A DNA stretch of 39,668 bases from positions 1 through 39,668 of the forward strand of contig JAIRSZ010000182.1 of the NCBI GenBank assembly GCA_031255195.1, written 5' to 3'. Positions 39,318 through 39,668 of the stretch are shown one piece after another; position 1 is the stretch's first letter; each line of letters opens with the position of its first letter. The stretch comes from Prevotellaceae bacterium (lineage in GTDB: Bacteria > Bacteroidota > Bacteroidia > Bacteroidales > UBA932). The notes below the pieces were generated by a model. That model did no database searches. It saw nothing but the letters and a program-made list of their open reading frames with translations, and was not told the DNA's origin. A program made the translations under genes and the position numbers.

Positions 39318-39668
39318 TTCAAATGTTATCTTTTCAATTTAATTGCGCTACCTGACCGGCAAAAAAACGTAGAGAACGGCACATTTTGTTGCGCAGGTAA
39401 TAGATAGCTTATTGGGACAAAATTAGATGAAAAACCTCATCTTTCCAAGCGCGTGCGAATGAAAAAAAAATTTTACGGAGGAAAAGACTCCTCCGCTCCG
39501 CACGCTCAAGCCTCGCGTGCTCCGTTCGGTACAACGCATCGTTTAATAAATCACTACTGTCCGGTAAAAAACAGTAAATTTATTTGCATAAGATTAAGAT
39601 AATTCATGTATCAATTTTGACCCTTTAAACCTTCTGAGAATTGCATAAAACATTTTGATTCAAAATCA

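Overview
The window looks like a Bacteroidales chromosome segment. The basis is the protein content plus repeated TTG-N19/20-TAnnTTTG promoters. Most of it is housekeeping: clpX-clpP-tig, radC, class II fructose-bisphosphate aldolase, a MATE transporter, a Sel1-repeat protein, rpsO-apt-pnp, a membrane pyrophosphatase, an FGGY kinase (rhaB-like), parE / nitroreductase / parC, hemerythrin plus LuxR regulator, pdxS-pdxT and fabI. The accessory content is: (i) a BsuBI/PstI-type restriction-modification pair (17.6-20.2 kb) in AT-rich DNA, whose methylase appears to be on a leaderless transcript; (ii) a five-gene extracytoplasmic sugar-oxidation cluster (two DUF1080 lipoproteins, two Gfo/Idh oxidoreductases, one isomerase/epimerase; 20.3-25.6 kb) with an internal terminator/attenuator; (iii) an AT-rich two-gene operon (34.76-36.57 kb) of an AAA15/OLD-like ATPase with an ATGA overlap to a small PD-(D/E)XK-like protein, the best candidate for an undescribed defence/toxin system; (iv) beside it, a promoter-plus-terminator sRNA candidate and a shuffled A-B'-C / C-B-A repeat; (v) a 6S-like structured RNA candidate at 7.77-7.93 kb; (vi) a frameshifted and truncated TonB-dependent receptor remnant. 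All family calls come from reading motifs by eye; no searches were run.
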